Notes: generated by a model not told the origin, from the sequence alone. DNA of 64,000 bases from Streptomyces griseosporeus (GCF_014656055.1 NZ_BNBR01000005.1:700916-764915), one strand, 5' to 3'. Counted from the first letter of the stretch, positions 16,670 to 24,869 are shown. Translations and numbers: made by a program.

Positions 16670-17658
16670 CCACCACCCTGCTGCGCACCACCGGCGAACT
16701 CCACGCACGCGCGCGTACCGGCCGCCGTGCCGTCGTGATGACCATGGGCGCCCTGCACGAGGGCCACGCCACCCTGGTCCGCACCGCGCGCGAGATCGCC
16801 GGCCCGGACGGCGAGGTCGTCGTCACCGTCTTCGTCAACCCCCTGCAGTTCGGCAAGGGCGAGGACCTGGACCGCTACCCGCGCACCCTGGACGCCGACC
16901 TGAAGGTCGCCGAGCAGGCCGGCGCCGACGTCGTCTTCGCCCCCGCCGTGGACGAGGTCTACCCGGGCGGCGAACCCCAGGTCCGGATCAGCGCGGGCCC
17001 CATGGGCGAGCGGCTGGAGGGCGCCTCCCGCCCCGGCCACTTCGACGGCATGCTCACCGTCGTCGCCAAGCTGCTCCACCTCACCCGTCCCGACGTGGCG
17101 CTCTACGGCCAGAAGGACGCCCAGCAGCTGGCGCTGATCCGCCGCATGGTGCGGGACCTGAACTTCGGCGTCGAGATCGTCGGCGTGCCCACCGTGCGCG
17201 AGGCCGACGGGCTGGCCCTGTCCAGCCGCAACCGCTACCTGTCCCCGCAGGAGCGGCGCACCGCGCTCGCCCTGTCCCGCGCCCTGTTCGCCGGCCGCGA
17301 CCGGCACGCGGCGCAGGAGGCGCTCGCCGCACGCGCGCGTGAGGTGCCCGCCACGCACGCGCGTGCCGAGGCCCTGAGCGCCATCGGGGAGTCCCGCGCC
17401 GCCGCCGACGCCCACGCCGTCGCCAAGGCCTCCCCGGGCGGCCCCGCGGCCGTACGCGCCGCCGCGCGGGCCGTCCTCGACGAGGCGGCCCGCCTGGACC
17501 CGCCGCTCGAACTGGACTACCTCGCCCTCGTCGACCCGTCCGACTTCACCGAGATCGGGGCCGACTTCACCGGCGAGGCCGTCCTCGCCGTCGCCGCCCG
17601 GGTCGGCACGACCCGGCTGATCGACAACCTTCCCCTCACCTTCGGAGCCGCCTCGTGA
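16666..17658 (+). CDS. panC: Pantothenate synthetase
   Basis: Joins pantoate and beta-alanine with ATP to give pantothenate. The nucleotidyltransferase HIGH-type motif is MTMGALHEGHATLVR (His and Gly-His present). It continues with TVFVNPLQFGKGEDL, RPGHFDGMLTVVAKLL, DVALYGQKDAQQLALIRRM and the KMSKS-like ALSSRNRYLSP. The 330 residues exceed the ~280 of the Escherichia coli enzyme. The extra ~40 residues are an Ala/Arg-rich insertion in the C-terminal dimer domain (ARAREVPATHARAEALSAIG onward). It overlaps its upstream neighbour by ATGA and the following nadB by GTGA, so translation of the three is coupled. Confidence 0.97.
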   Translation: MTTTLLRTTGELHARARTGRRAVVMTMGALHEGHATLVRTAREIAGPDGEVVVTVFVNPLQFGKGEDLDRYPRTLDADLKVAEQAGADVVFAPAVDEVYPGGEPQVRISAGPMGERLEGASRPGHFDGMLTVVAKLLHLTRPDVALYGQKDAQQLALIRRMVRDLNFGVEIVGVPTVREADGLALSSRNRYLSPQERRTALALSRALFAGRDRHAAQEALAARAREVPATHARAEALSAIGESRAAADAHAVAKASPGGPAAVRAAARAVLDEAARLDPPLELDYLALVDPSDFTEIGADFTGEAVLAVAARVGTTRLIDNLPLTFGAAS

Positions 17659-19367
17659 CCAGCACAGGCATACGACTGCACGCGCCCGCGCCCGGGTGGT
17701 CCATCGACGCCGACGTGGTGGTCGTCGGCTCCGGCGTCGCCGGCCTGACCGCGGCCCTGCGCTGCGAGGCGGCCGGCCTGAACACCGTCGTGGTCACCAA
17801 GGCCCGCCTCGACGACGGCTCCACCCGCTGGGCGCAGGGCGGCATCGCCGCGGCCCTCGGCGAGGGCGACACCCCCGAGCAGCACCTGGACGACACGCTC
17901 GTCGCGGGCGCGGGCCTGTGCGACACCGAGGCCGTGCGCACCCTCGTCACCGAGGGCCCCGGCGCCGTACGGCGGCTGATCGCGACCGGCGCCCACTTCG
18001 ACGAGTCCTCCGAGGGCGGTCTCGCGCTCGGCCGCGAGGGCGGCCACCACCGGCGCCGTATCGCGCACGCGGGCGGTGACGCGACCGGCGCGGAGGTCTC
18101 CCGGGCGCTCGTCGAGGCGGTCCGCGCGCGCGGGCTGCGCACCATCGAGAACGCGCTCGTGCTGGACCTGCTCACCGACGCCGCCGGCCGCACCGCCGGC
18201 GTCACCCTGCACGTGATGGGCGAGGGCCAGCACGACGGCGTGGGCGCGGTGCACGCGCCCGCGGTCGTCCTCGCCACCGGCGGCATGGGCCAGGTCTTCT
18301 CCGCGACGACCAACCCGTCCGTGTCCACCGGCGACGGCGTGGCGCTCGCCCTGCGCGCCGGCGCGGAGGTCTCCGACCTGGAGTTCGTCCAGTTCCACCC
18401 GACGGTGCTCTTCCTCGGCCCCGAGGCCGAGGGCCAGCAGCCGCTCGTCTCCGAGGCGGTCCGCGGCGAGGGCGCCCACCTGGTCGACGCCGACGGCGTG
18501 CGCTTCATGCTCGGGCAGCACGAACTGGCCGAGCTGGCGCCCCGCGACGTCGTCGCCAAGGGCATCCTGCGCCGCATGCAGGAGAAGGACGCCGAGCACA
18601 TGTTCCTCGACGCCCGGCACTTCGGCGCCGAGATGTGGGAGCAGCGCTTCCCGACGATCCTCGCCGCCTGCCGCGCCCACGGCATCGACCCCGTCCACGA
18701 GCCGATCCCGATCGCCCCGGCCGCCCACTACGCCTCCGGCGGCGTCCGCACCGACTCCCACGGCCGTACGACGGTCCCGGGTCTGTACGCGTGCGGCGAG
18801 GTCGCCTGCACCGGCGTGCACGGCGCCAACCGGCTCGCCTCCAACTCCCTGCTGGAGGGCCTGGTCTACGCCGAGCGCATCGCCGCGGACATCGCGGCGG
18901 GCCGCACCGCCGAGGCCCTGCACGCGCGCGTACCGGAGCCGGTGTCCCACCCGGAGCGCCCCGCGCACCCGCTGCTCGCGCCGGAGACCCGGTTCGCCGT
19001 CCAGCGGATCATGACCAACGGCGCGGGCGTGCTGCGCTCCGCCGAGTCCCTCCGCAAGGCCGCCGAGCAGCTCCAGCAGCTGCACGCCGAGGCGCGCGAC
19101 GCGCTCGACGAGAACGGCAAGACCGCCGAGCCGGGCGTGGACACCTGGGAGGCCACCAACCTGATGTGCGTGGCCCGCGTCCTGGTCGCCGCCGCCCTGA
19201 TGCGCGAGGAGACCCGCGGCTGCCACTGGCGCGAGGACCTGCCCGAGCGCGACGACGCCCACTGGCGCCGCCACATCGTCGTACGGCTGAATCCGGACCG
19301 CACCCTGGCCGTGCGCACCACGGACACCGCAGACTTCCCCCCGACCCAGCGTCCCCAGGAGCAGTGA
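17655..19367 (+). CDS. nadB: L-aspartate oxidase
   Basis: Flavoprotein that oxidises L-aspartate to iminoaspartate in de novo NAD synthesis. The 570-residue product has the FAD dinucleotide motif DVVVVGSGVAGLTAALRCE near residue 20, STRWAQGGIAAAL, the substrate loop HHRRRIAHAGGDATG and VVLATGGMGQVFSATTNP. Late in the protein come APAAHYASGGVRTD, YACGEVACTGVHGANRLASNSLLEG and the succinate dehydrogenase-like C-terminal helical domain. GTG start overlaps the panC stop. The iminoaspartate it makes must be used by quinolinate synthase (nadA), which is not in this window. Confidence 0.97.
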   Translation: MTSTGIRLHAPAPGWSIDADVVVVGSGVAGLTAALRCEAAGLNTVVVTKARLDDGSTRWAQGGIAAALGEGDTPEQHLDDTLVAGAGLCDTEAVRTLVTEGPGAVRRLIATGAHFDESSEGGLALGREGGHHRRRIAHAGGDATGAEVSRALVEAVRARGLRTIENALVLDLLTDAAGRTAGVTLHVMGEGQHDGVGAVHAPAVVLATGGMGQVFSATTNPSVSTGDGVALALRAGAEVSDLEFVQFHPTVLFLGPEAEGQQPLVSEAVRGEGAHLVDADGVRFMLGQHELAELAPRDVVAKGILRRMQEKDAEHMFLDARHFGAEMWEQRFPTILAACRAHGIDPVHEPIPIAPAAHYASGGVRTDSHGRTTVPGLYACGEVACTGVHGANRLASNSLLEGLVYAERIAADIAAGRTAEALHARVPEPVSHPERPAHPLLAPETRFAVQRIMTNGAGVLRSAESLRKAAEQLQQLHAEARDALDENGKTAEPGVDTWEATNLMCVARVLVAAALMREETRGCHWREDLPERDDAHWRRHIVVRLNPDRTLAVRTTDTADFPPTQRPQEQ

Positions 19368-19372
19368 CTGAA

Positions 19373-20347
19373 GTGAGCAACGACCTTCCCCTCGTGCCCA
19401 GCGGCGGCTGCGGCGACGGCTGCGGCTGCGGTGCCGACGGCGACGAGGAATACCTGGAGTGCGGCCTCGACCCCGCGCTCGCGCAGCTCCTGGCCGACGC
19501 CGGCCTCGACCCCGTGGAGGTCGAGGACATCGCCAACGTGGCCATCCAGGAGGACCTGGACCACGGCGTGGACGTGACGACCGTCGCGACCATCCCGGAG
19601 GACGCCGTCGCCACCGCGGACTTCGTCGCCCGCGAGGCGGGCGTCGTGGCCGGGCTGCGGGTCGCCGAGGCGATCGTCTCCGTGGTGTGCACCGACGAGT
19701 TCGAGGTCGAGCGGCACGTGGAGGACGGCGACCGCGTCGAGGCCGGGCAGAAGCTGCTGTCGATCACCTCGCGCACCCGCGACCTGCTCACCGCCGAGCG
19801 CAGCGCGCTGAACGTCCTGTGCCGCCTGTCGGGCATCGCCACCGCCACGCGCGCGTGGGCGGACGCGCTGGAGGGCACGAAGGCGAAGGTCCGCGACACC
19901 CGCAAGACGACGCCGGGCCTGCGCTCGCTGGAGAAGTTCGCGGTGCGCTGCGGCGGCGGCGTCAACCACCGCATGTCGCTGTCGGACGCGGCCCTGGTCA
20001 AGGACAACCACGTGGTCGCCGCGGGCGGCGTCGCGCAGGCCTTCAAGGCCGTACGGGAGGCCTTCCCGGAGGTGCCGATCGAGGTCGAGGTGGACACGCT
20101 GCACCAGCTGCGCGAGGTCGTCGACGCGGGCGCGGACCTGATCCTGCTGGACAACTTCACGCCGGACGAGTGCGCCGAGGCCGTCGGCATCGTCGGCGGC
20201 CGGGCCCTGCTGGAGGCCTCCGGCCGCCTCACGCTCGACACCGCGCGCGTATACGCCGAGACCGGCGTGGACTACCTCGCCGTAGGCGCCCTGACCCACT
20301 CGTCGCCGATCCTGGACATCGGCCTGGACCTGCGCGAGGCGGAGTAA
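19373..20347 (+). CDS. nadC: Nicotinate-nucleotide pyrophosphorylase (carboxylating)
   Basis: Quinolinate phosphoribosyltransferase, which makes nicotinate mononucleotide with loss of CO2. The 324-residue product shows IQEDLDHGVDVTT, AERSALNVLCRLSGIATAT, the phosphate-binding RDTRKTTPGLRSLEKFAV, RCGGGVNHRMSLSDAALVKDNH and ILLDNFTPDE. An N-terminal extension of about 35 residues contains CGDGCGCG plus a later Cys, not seen in typical enzymes. The start is taken at the GTG at 19373. A GTG at 19364 overlaps the nadB stop (GTGA) and would add three residues; AGGAG at 19357 lies too close to the first and rather far from the second, so the choice is not certain. Confidence 0.94.
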   Translation: MSNDLPLVPSGGCGDGCGCGADGDEEYLECGLDPALAQLLADAGLDPVEVEDIANVAIQEDLDHGVDVTTVATIPEDAVATADFVAREAGVVAGLRVAEAIVSVVCTDEFEVERHVEDGDRVEAGQKLLSITSRTRDLLTAERSALNVLCRLSGIATATRAWADALEGTKAKVRDTRKTTPGLRSLEKFAVRCGGGVNHRMSLSDAALVKDNHVVAAGGVAQAFKAVREAFPEVPIEVEVDTLHQLREVVDAGADLILLDNFTPDECAEAVGIVGGRALLEASGRLTLDTARVYAETGVDYLAVGALTHSSPILDIGLDLREAE

Positions 20348-20352
20348 GGGCG

Positions 20353-21150
20353 ATGCTCCTCACGATCGACGTGGGCAACACGCACACCGTCCTGGGCCTC
20401 TTCGACGGCGAGGACATCGTCGAGCACTGGCGGATCTCCACCGACGCGCGGCGCACCGCCGACGAGCTGGCGGTCCTGCTCCAGGGCCTGATGGGCATGC
20501 ACCCGCTGCTCGGCGACGAGCTGGGCGACGGCATCGACGGCATCGCCATCTGCGCGACCGTGCCGTCGGTGCTGCACGAGCTGCGCGAGGTGACCCGCCG
20601 CTACTACGGCGACGTGCCGGCCGTGCTGGTCGAGCCCGGCGTGAAGACGGGCGTGCCGATCCTGACCGACAACCCCAAGGAGGTCGGCGCCGACCGCATC
20701 ATCAACGCGGTCGCGGCGGTCGACCTCTACGGCGGTCCGGCGATCGTCGTGGACTTCGGTACGGCGACGACGTTCGACGCGGTCTCCGCGCGCGGGGAGT
20801 ACGTCGGCGGGGTCATCGCGCCCGGCATCGAGATCTCGGTGGAGGCGCTGGGCGTCAAGGGCGCCCAGCTGCGGAAGATCGAGGTGGCGCGGCCGCGGAG
20901 CGTGATCGGCAAGAACACGGTCGAGGCGATGCAGGCCGGCATCGTGTACGGCTTCGCCGGGCAGGTCGACGGCGTGGTCAGCCGGATGGCGCGCGAGCTG
21001 GCGGACGACCCGGACGACGTGACGGTGATCGCGACGGGCGGACTGGCGCCGATGGTGCTGGGCGAGTCGTCGGTGATCGACGAGCACGAGCCGTGGCTGA
21101 CGCTGATCGGGCTGCGGCTGGTGTACGAGCGGAACGTGTCGCGGATGTGA
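20353..21150 (+). CDS. coaX: Type III pantothenate kinase
   Basis: Phosphorylates pantothenate in the first step of CoA synthesis; type III enzymes need a monovalent cation and are not feedback-inhibited by CoA. The 265-residue product begins with the ASKHA phosphate loop MLLTIDVGNTHTVLGLF. It continues with the pantothenate-binding GADRIINAVAA, the second phosphate motif IVVDFGTATTFDAV, and GGVIAPGIEISVEAL. It starts five bases after the nadC stop and closes the DUF2520-panC-nadB-nadC-coaX operon, so the enzyme making pantothenate and the one consuming it are co-expressed with two NAD genes. Confidence 0.97.
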   Translation: MLLTIDVGNTHTVLGLFDGEDIVEHWRISTDARRTADELAVLLQGLMGMHPLLGDELGDGIDGIAICATVPSVLHELREVTRRYYGDVPAVLVEPGVKTGVPILTDNPKEVGADRIINAVAAVDLYGGPAIVVDFGTATTFDAVSARGEYVGGVIAPGIEISVEALGVKGAQLRKIEVARPRSVIGKNTVEAMQAGIVYGFAGQVDGVVSRMARELADDPDDVTVIATGGLAPMVLGESSVIDEHEPWLTLIGLRLVYERNVSRM

Positions 21151-21295
21151 GCCCGCCCGGGGCCGCGGCCGGGCGAGAGTGGGTCGCGGGCCGCGGCGCC
21201 GGTGAATGCCCGGCGTGCTGCCGGGCGGGTGGTCGGGGCGTGGCGCAGCCGTACCTTGTGTCGGTTTTGTCTGATTAGCGCGTATGGTCGCGTGC

Positions 21296-22009
21296 ATGCC
21301 CACGCCATACGGATCCCGCGGCGGCATGGCGTTCGGCGTGGAGGAGCTGCGTGTGCTCCGCCGCGCCCTCGCCCTCGCCCTTCACCCCGGTACCGCCTCA
21401 GCCGAGGACGTCCAGGACTGCCTCAGGCTCGCCGAGTCGCTCGACGAGGCGGTGCGGGAAGGGGCCAGGATGCGCGCCTTCCTGGTGGCCGACCTCGGCC
21501 GCTACCGCGCCGCCCTGCCCGGCACCGCCGCCGGTTACCTCACACTCCTTCAGGAGGCGCTGGGCGCCGGATACCGGCCGGTCGCGGACGACCTCGCCGC
21601 GCTGCGGGCGCTGCGCGGCAACCCCACCGCGGCCGCCCTCCTCGACCGCTGCCAGATCCTCGCCGAACAGGACGTACGCGCGCGCCTGGCCCGCGGCGCG
21701 GCCCGCACCGCACCGGACGCGGCCGAGGCGGCTCCGGGAGCCCCGCGCGCGGTCCCGTTCGTGCCCGCCTCGCGCACCCGCCTGCTGGCCCTCCCCGGCG
21801 GCCTCGCGGCCGACCGGCCCGACCGGGACCGCGGCCCCGAGCGACAGCCGGCCGACAAGCCCGGCCCCGTACCCGCGCCCGCTCCCGCCCCCGCCGCGCC
21901 GAAGCCCGCGCCCGCCCGGCGGCCCGTGCCCACCCCCGGCGAGGTCTTCCCGCGCCGCAAGCCGGCCCCGCCGCCGGCGCAGCCGTCCGAGCGGCGCGCC
22001 GCGGGCTGA
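21296..22009 (+). CDS. Conserved Streptomyces hypothetical protein with Pro/Ala-rich tail
   Basis: I do not recognise a functional family. The 237-residue product has an ordered, helical N-terminal half of about 130 residues (MAFGVEELRVLRRALALALH, then LRLAESLDEAVREGARMRAF and ALLDRCQILAEQDVRARLA). It resembles a helical bundle with regular Leu/Ala spacing. The second half is low complexity, rich in Pro, Ala and Arg, ending PPAQPSERRAAG. No signal peptide or membrane segment. The ATG at 21296 is chosen over one at 21284 because the residue pattern MPTPYGSRGGMAFG is the natural beginning; the spacing to a ribosome-binding site is poor at both. It sits 145 bp after coaX. Confidence 0.68.
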   Translation: MPTPYGSRGGMAFGVEELRVLRRALALALHPGTASAEDVQDCLRLAESLDEAVREGARMRAFLVADLGRYRAALPGTAAGYLTLLQEALGAGYRPVADDLAALRALRGNPTAAALLDRCQILAEQDVRARLARGAARTAPDAAEAAPGAPRAVPFVPASRTRLLALPGGLAADRPDRDRGPERQPADKPGPVPAPAPAPAAPKPAPARRPVPTPGEVFPRRKPAPPPAQPSERRAAG

Positions 22010-22069
22010 AACGCCCACCCCGCCCCACCCCGCACGAAATCCCCCGCCCCGCGTGGCTACTCTTGAGCC

Positions 22070-22249
22070 ATGGACTACGTCTCCGCGCTCGTGCCCCCCG
22101 TCGTCATGGCCGTCTTCTTCGTCGGCGTGATCCGGGTGATCGTGAAGACCCAGGGCGGGGCCAACAAGGCCAAGGAGGACGCGGCGGTCGACGCCGCGCT
22201 CGCCCGCGCCGAGGGCACCCGCCAGGCCACCGCCGGCACCGACGCCTGA
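22070..22249 (+). CDS. Small single-span membrane protein (59 aa)
   Basis: The 59-residue product starts MDYVSALVPPVVMAVFFVGV and has one transmembrane helix (residues 5-24). A basic residue pair and a short charged helix (ANKAKEDAAVDAALARAEG) follow, ending in a Thr/Ala tail. The ATG at 22070 starts the only sensible frame and the codon third positions are GC-rich as in real genes of the window. It is followed after 29 bp by a strong terminator hairpin, which marks the end of the unit. No function can be assigned; small tail-anchored or membrane-associated proteins of this shape are conserved in Streptomyces. Confidence 0.7.
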   Translation: MDYVSALVPPVVMAVFFVGVIRVIVKTQGGANKAKEDAAVDAALARAEGTRQATAGTDA

Positions 22250-22278
22250 CCCGGCGCCGGGGCCCAGGGCCGGTCTCG

Positions 22279-22310
22279 AAGGGCGTACGACGACGTCGTA
22301 CGCCCTTTTT
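22279..22310 (+). terminator. Rho-independent terminator
   Basis: A perfect 13-bp stem (AAGGGCGTACGAC and its complement) closes a 3-base loop and is followed by TTTTT. It lies 29 bp after the 59-residue membrane protein gene and ahead of the BlaI-type gene. Confidence 0.85.
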
Positions 22311-22380
22311 GGTCCCATTTGGCACTGAACGTGCACGTCCGGCACGCCAATGCCGACTTCTCCCAGTACTGTGCTGAGGT

Positions 22381-22821
22381 GTGCCTCGCCCATTGGGAGA
22401 ACTCGAAGACGCGGTCATGACGCGGGTGTGGAAGTGGAACCGCCCCGTCACCGTTCGAGAAGTCCTGGAAGACCTTCAGCAGGAACGGTCGATCGCCTAC
22501 ACCACGGTCATGACCGTTTTGGACAATCTCCATCAGAAGGGCTGGGTCCGCCGCGAGGCCGAAGGCAGGGCCTATCGATATGAGGCCGTCTCCACCAGGG
22601 CCGCCTACGCGGCCGCGCTGATGAACGACGCCTGGGCGCAGAGCGACAACCCCGCCGCCGCTCTCGTCGCCTTCTTCGGCATGATGAGCGAGGAACAGCG
22701 GCAGGCCCTGCGCGACGCACTGCGCATCGTCGGCGACGGCGAAACGACACCCGAACCTGCACCCGCCGGGGAAGGCGCGGAGGAGAACCCCGGCTCGGCA
22801 TCCGGGGGCGGCGGGCGATAG
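22381..22821 (+). CDS. BlaI/MecI/CopY-family transcriptional regulator
   Basis: A 146-residue repressor. The winged helix occupies residues 1-75: MPRPLGELEDAVMTRVWKWN, VTVREVLEDL, then the recognition helix SIAYTTVMTVLDNLHQKGWV and the wing REAEGRAYRYEA. A dimerisation part (ALVAFFGMMSEEQRQALRDAL) and a flexible Glu/Gly tail follow. GTG start. In this family repression is usually relieved by proteolysis by a partner membrane metalloprotease (BlaR1-like); no such gene is adjacent, so the partner, if any, is elsewhere. Its own promoter region contains the palindrome ACGTGCACGT about 50 bp upstream, a possible autoregulatory site. Confidence 0.9.
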   Translation: MPRPLGELEDAVMTRVWKWNRPVTVREVLEDLQQERSIAYTTVMTVLDNLHQKGWVRREAEGRAYRYEAVSTRAAYAAALMNDAWAQSDNPAAALVAFFGMMSEEQRQALRDALRIVGDGETTPEPAPAGEGAEENPGSASGGGGR

Positions 22822-22830
22822 CGTCCGCTC

Positions 22831-23379
22831 ATGTCAGCAGAGAGCCCCTCCGCCGAGAGCACCGAAGCCACCGCTAAAGCCATCACCGTCCGGCGGGCCC
22901 GCACCAGCGATGTCCCGGCCGTCCGCCGACTCCTTGACGCGTACGTCCGTGACGGCATCCTGCTCGACAAAGCGACCGTGACCCTTTACGAGGACATCCA
23001 GGAGTTCTGGGTCGCGGAACGGGACGACAACGCCGAGGTGGTCGGCTGCGGCGCCCTGCACGTGATGTGGGAAGACCTCGCGGAAGTGCGCACTCTCGCC
23101 GTGAAGCCCGGCCTCAAGGGGGCCGGCGTCGGTCACCAGGTGCTGGAGAAGTTGCTGCAGACCGCGCGCTGGCTGGGCGTTCGCCGCGTTTTCTGTCTGA
23201 CCTTCGAAGTCGACTTCTTCGGCAAGCACGGCTTCGTGGAGATCGGCGAGACGCCCGTCGACACCGATGTCTACGCGGAGCTGATGCGTTCCTATGACGA
23301 GGGCGTCGCGGAGTTCCTCGGCCTCGAACGAGTGAAGCCGAACACCTTGGGCAACAGCCGGATGCTTCTGCATCTGTGA
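22831..23379 (+). CDS. argA: Short-form N-acetylglutamate synthase (GNAT amino-acid N-acetyltransferase)
   Basis: A 182-residue single GNAT domain. It lacks the amino-acid kinase domain of classical NAGS. It resembles the mycobacterial short N-acetylglutamate synthase: ITVRRARTSDVPAVRRLLDA, LYEDIQEFWVAE, EVVGCGALHVMWEDLAEVRT, the acetyl-CoA loop VKPGLKGAGVGHQVLEKLL, FCLTFEVDFFGKHGF, MRSYDEGVAEFLGLERVKPN and the C-terminal LGNSRMLLHL. It would acetylate glutamate (or glutamine) as the first step of arginine synthesis. It begins nine bases after the BlaI-type gene and is likely co-transcribed, though a functional link is not obvious. ATG start. Confidence 0.85.
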   Translation: MSAESPSAESTEATAKAITVRRARTSDVPAVRRLLDAYVRDGILLDKATVTLYEDIQEFWVAERDDNAEVVGCGALHVMWEDLAEVRTLAVKPGLKGAGVGHQVLEKLLQTARWLGVRRVFCLTFEVDFFGKHGFVEIGETPVDTDVYAELMRSYDEGVAEFLGLERVKPNTLGNSRMLLHL

Positions 23380-23522
23380 TCGCCGAGGACGCCCGGCTAT
23401 TCCACGGACCGCCCCTGCCCGGGTTCCCTATGTCCGAAACGCGCATGTTTCCGGTCGGGGGTCCGGGTCCGGTCTCCGTCGGGGGTTTGTGTTTTTCCAG
23501 CAAAAGCGGTTTGCTTTCCGAC

Positions 23523-23545
23523 GTACTGCAGTACTGCATATAACA
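23523..23545 (+). promoter_or_regulatory. Palindrome GTACTGCAGTAC overlapping a candidate lsr2 promoter
   Basis: A perfect 12-bp palindrome at 23523-23534 is followed five bases later by TATAAC (23539-23544), a plausible -10 element; the interval around it is the most AT-rich in the lsr2 upstream region. The palindrome would lie in the -35/-10 spacer, a typical repressor position. No convincing -35 is seen. Confidence 0.45.
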
Positions 23546-23611
23546 GGGGGCGGCGAATCGGCGGACGCCGCGGACCCCAGGCCCCTCACGTTATCGATGA
23601 AAGGAAATCCG

Positions 23612-23947
23612 GTGGCACAGAAGGTTCAGGTCCTTCTTGTCGACGACCTCGACGGCGGCGAGGCGGACGAGACCGTGACGTTCGCGCTGGACGGCAAGAC
23701 CTACGAGATCGATCTCACGACCGCCAATGCGGACAAGCTGCGCGGCCTTCTTGAGCCCTATGTGAAGGGCGGTCGTCGCACCGGAGGCCGCTCTTCTGGC
23801 GGGCGCGGAAAGGCGCGTGCCGCTTCCGGCGGCAACCAGGACACCGCGGCCATCCGCGCCTGGGCGAAGGAGAACGGCTACGAGGTCAACGACCGCGGCC
23901 GAGTTCCGGCGTCCATTCGCGAGGCCTACGAGAAGGCCAACGGCTGA
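23612..23947 (+). CDS. lsr2: Lsr2 nucleoid-associated xenogeneic silencer
   Basis: A 111-residue H-NS-like protein that bridges AT-rich DNA and silences horizontally acquired and secondary-metabolite genes. The N-terminal oligomerisation domain (AQKVQVLLVDDLDGGEAD, then VTFALDGKTYEIDLT) is followed by a Gly/Arg linker. The C-terminal DNA-binding domain IRAWAKENGYEVNDRGRVPA has the minor-groove RGR at residues 95-97. The start is the GTG at 23612, with AAGGAAA 5 bases ahead. Streptomyces usually carry two paralogues; the neighbourhood (BlaI, NAGS, clpC) is that of the main Lsr2. Its 3' end overlaps the convergent downstream gene by 22 bp. Confidence 0.96.
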   Translation: MAQKVQVLLVDDLDGGEADETVTFALDGKTYEIDLTTANADKLRGLLEPYVKGGRRTGGRSSGGRGKARAASGGNQDTAAIRAWAKENGYEVNDRGRVPASIREAYEKANG

Positions 23948-24657
23948 GCGCACGCGCTCCGCAACCGGATCCGGTGGCACTGTGTGGCCACCGTCTCCAC
24001 CAGCCGTGCGAGATCAGGGGCGCCCTCATGGCCCCCGAGCGCCGTCAGTGACGGCAGCGAGGCCTCGACCTCGTACCCCGGTACGGGGGGCCGCAGCCAT
24101 ACGGCGGCCCCCTGCGACGTGCCCGTCGGGCGCAGGGCCGGCGTCCCCGGTTCGGGGGAGCCGGACGCCGCCCCGGGCCCCGAGGGGACGGGCGGCGCCG
24201 AACGCGGCGCCCGCGCGCCCTCGTCCGCCGCGAGGCCCGGCCCCGCGCCGGGCGCACGCGGGGCGCACACGCGCGGCCCGGACCGCGCGGGCGGCAGCGG
24301 CGCCTGCAGCGTCGCCCCCGCGCCCAGGGCCGTCAGGTCCAGCGGCAGGCCGCCCCACTCCAGCCACTCCAGCAGGCCCGGCAGCTCCTCCGCGCTGCCC
24401 GCCGCCACCAGCAGGGCCATCCGGTCGCCCCGCACGGCCACCGGGCAGCCCGGCGGCAGCCGCCTGAGCGCCGCGCGGCCCGCCTCGGCCGGCACGTCCA
24501 GGACGTCGAAGCGCACGCCCAGCGAAAGTCGTACCGGCTCGCCGGGCACCGTGGGCCACGCCAGTTCGTTCTCGTACCAGCGCCGGACCTGATCGCTCGC
24601 GTCGAGCGGCCGGCGGGGAAGGGGGACCGTGGGCCATGGGGGGACTGCGCCAACCAT
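23926..24657 (-). CDS. SCO3374-type conserved hypothetical protein
   Basis: Present in Streptomyces between lsr2 and clpC. The 243-residue product starts MVGAVPPWPTVPLPRRPLDA and has an ordered N-terminal ~110 residues (RRWYENELAWPTV, VRLSLGVRFDVLDVPAEAGR, then VAVRGDRMALLVAAGSAEEL). These resemble the N-terminal part of bifunctional primase/polymerase-like (prim-pol) proteins seen in actinobacteria. A low-complexity Pro/Ala/Gly segment and a short conserved end (GAPDLARLVETVATQCHRIR) follow. The ATG at 24657 is used; further upstream the frame is Arg-rich and lies in the clpC regulatory region. The stop lies inside the lsr2 coding end. Function unknown; catalytic acidic residues of a real primase are not evident. 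Confidence 0.72.
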   Translation of the reverse strand: MVGAVPPWPTVPLPRRPLDASDQVRRWYENELAWPTVPGEPVRLSLGVRFDVLDVPAEAGRAALRRLPPGCPVAVRGDRMALLVAAGSAEELPGLLEWLEWGGLPLDLTALGAGATLQAPLPPARSGPRVCAPRAPGAGPGLAADEGARAPRSAPPVPSGPGAASGSPEPGTPALRPTGTSQGAAVWLRPPVPGYEVEASLPSLTALGGHEGAPDLARLVETVATQCHRIRLRSACAQPLAFS

Positions 24658-24763
24658 GCCAAGCGCAACAGCCGGAAAGCCCTCCGGGTTACGCTGGGTG
24701 GTCCGGTGTGTGCGCAGAGTGGCGGAAAAGGGGGCGTTCGGGGGTGCCGGGAGGCGCAAGGTT

Positions 24764-24777
24764 GTTCGCCCGTAGCG
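24764..24777. promoter_or_regulatory. ClgR-type box 1 (GTTCGC-N5-GCG)
   Basis: GTTCGC, five bases, then GCG matches the motif reported for the Streptomyces Clp/Lon activator ClgR. It is 311 bp upstream of the clpC start and 107 bp upstream of the divergent SCO3374-type gene. It is less symmetrical than the second box. Confidence 0.45.
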
Positions 24778-24869
24778 GAGCCCACCGGTGTACGCGGCAT
24801 GGAGTGTCCGTGACGGCGGGTAAGACATCCCTAGTGGGAGGGGGCGACACGCAGGGCAGGCCGTCTCAC

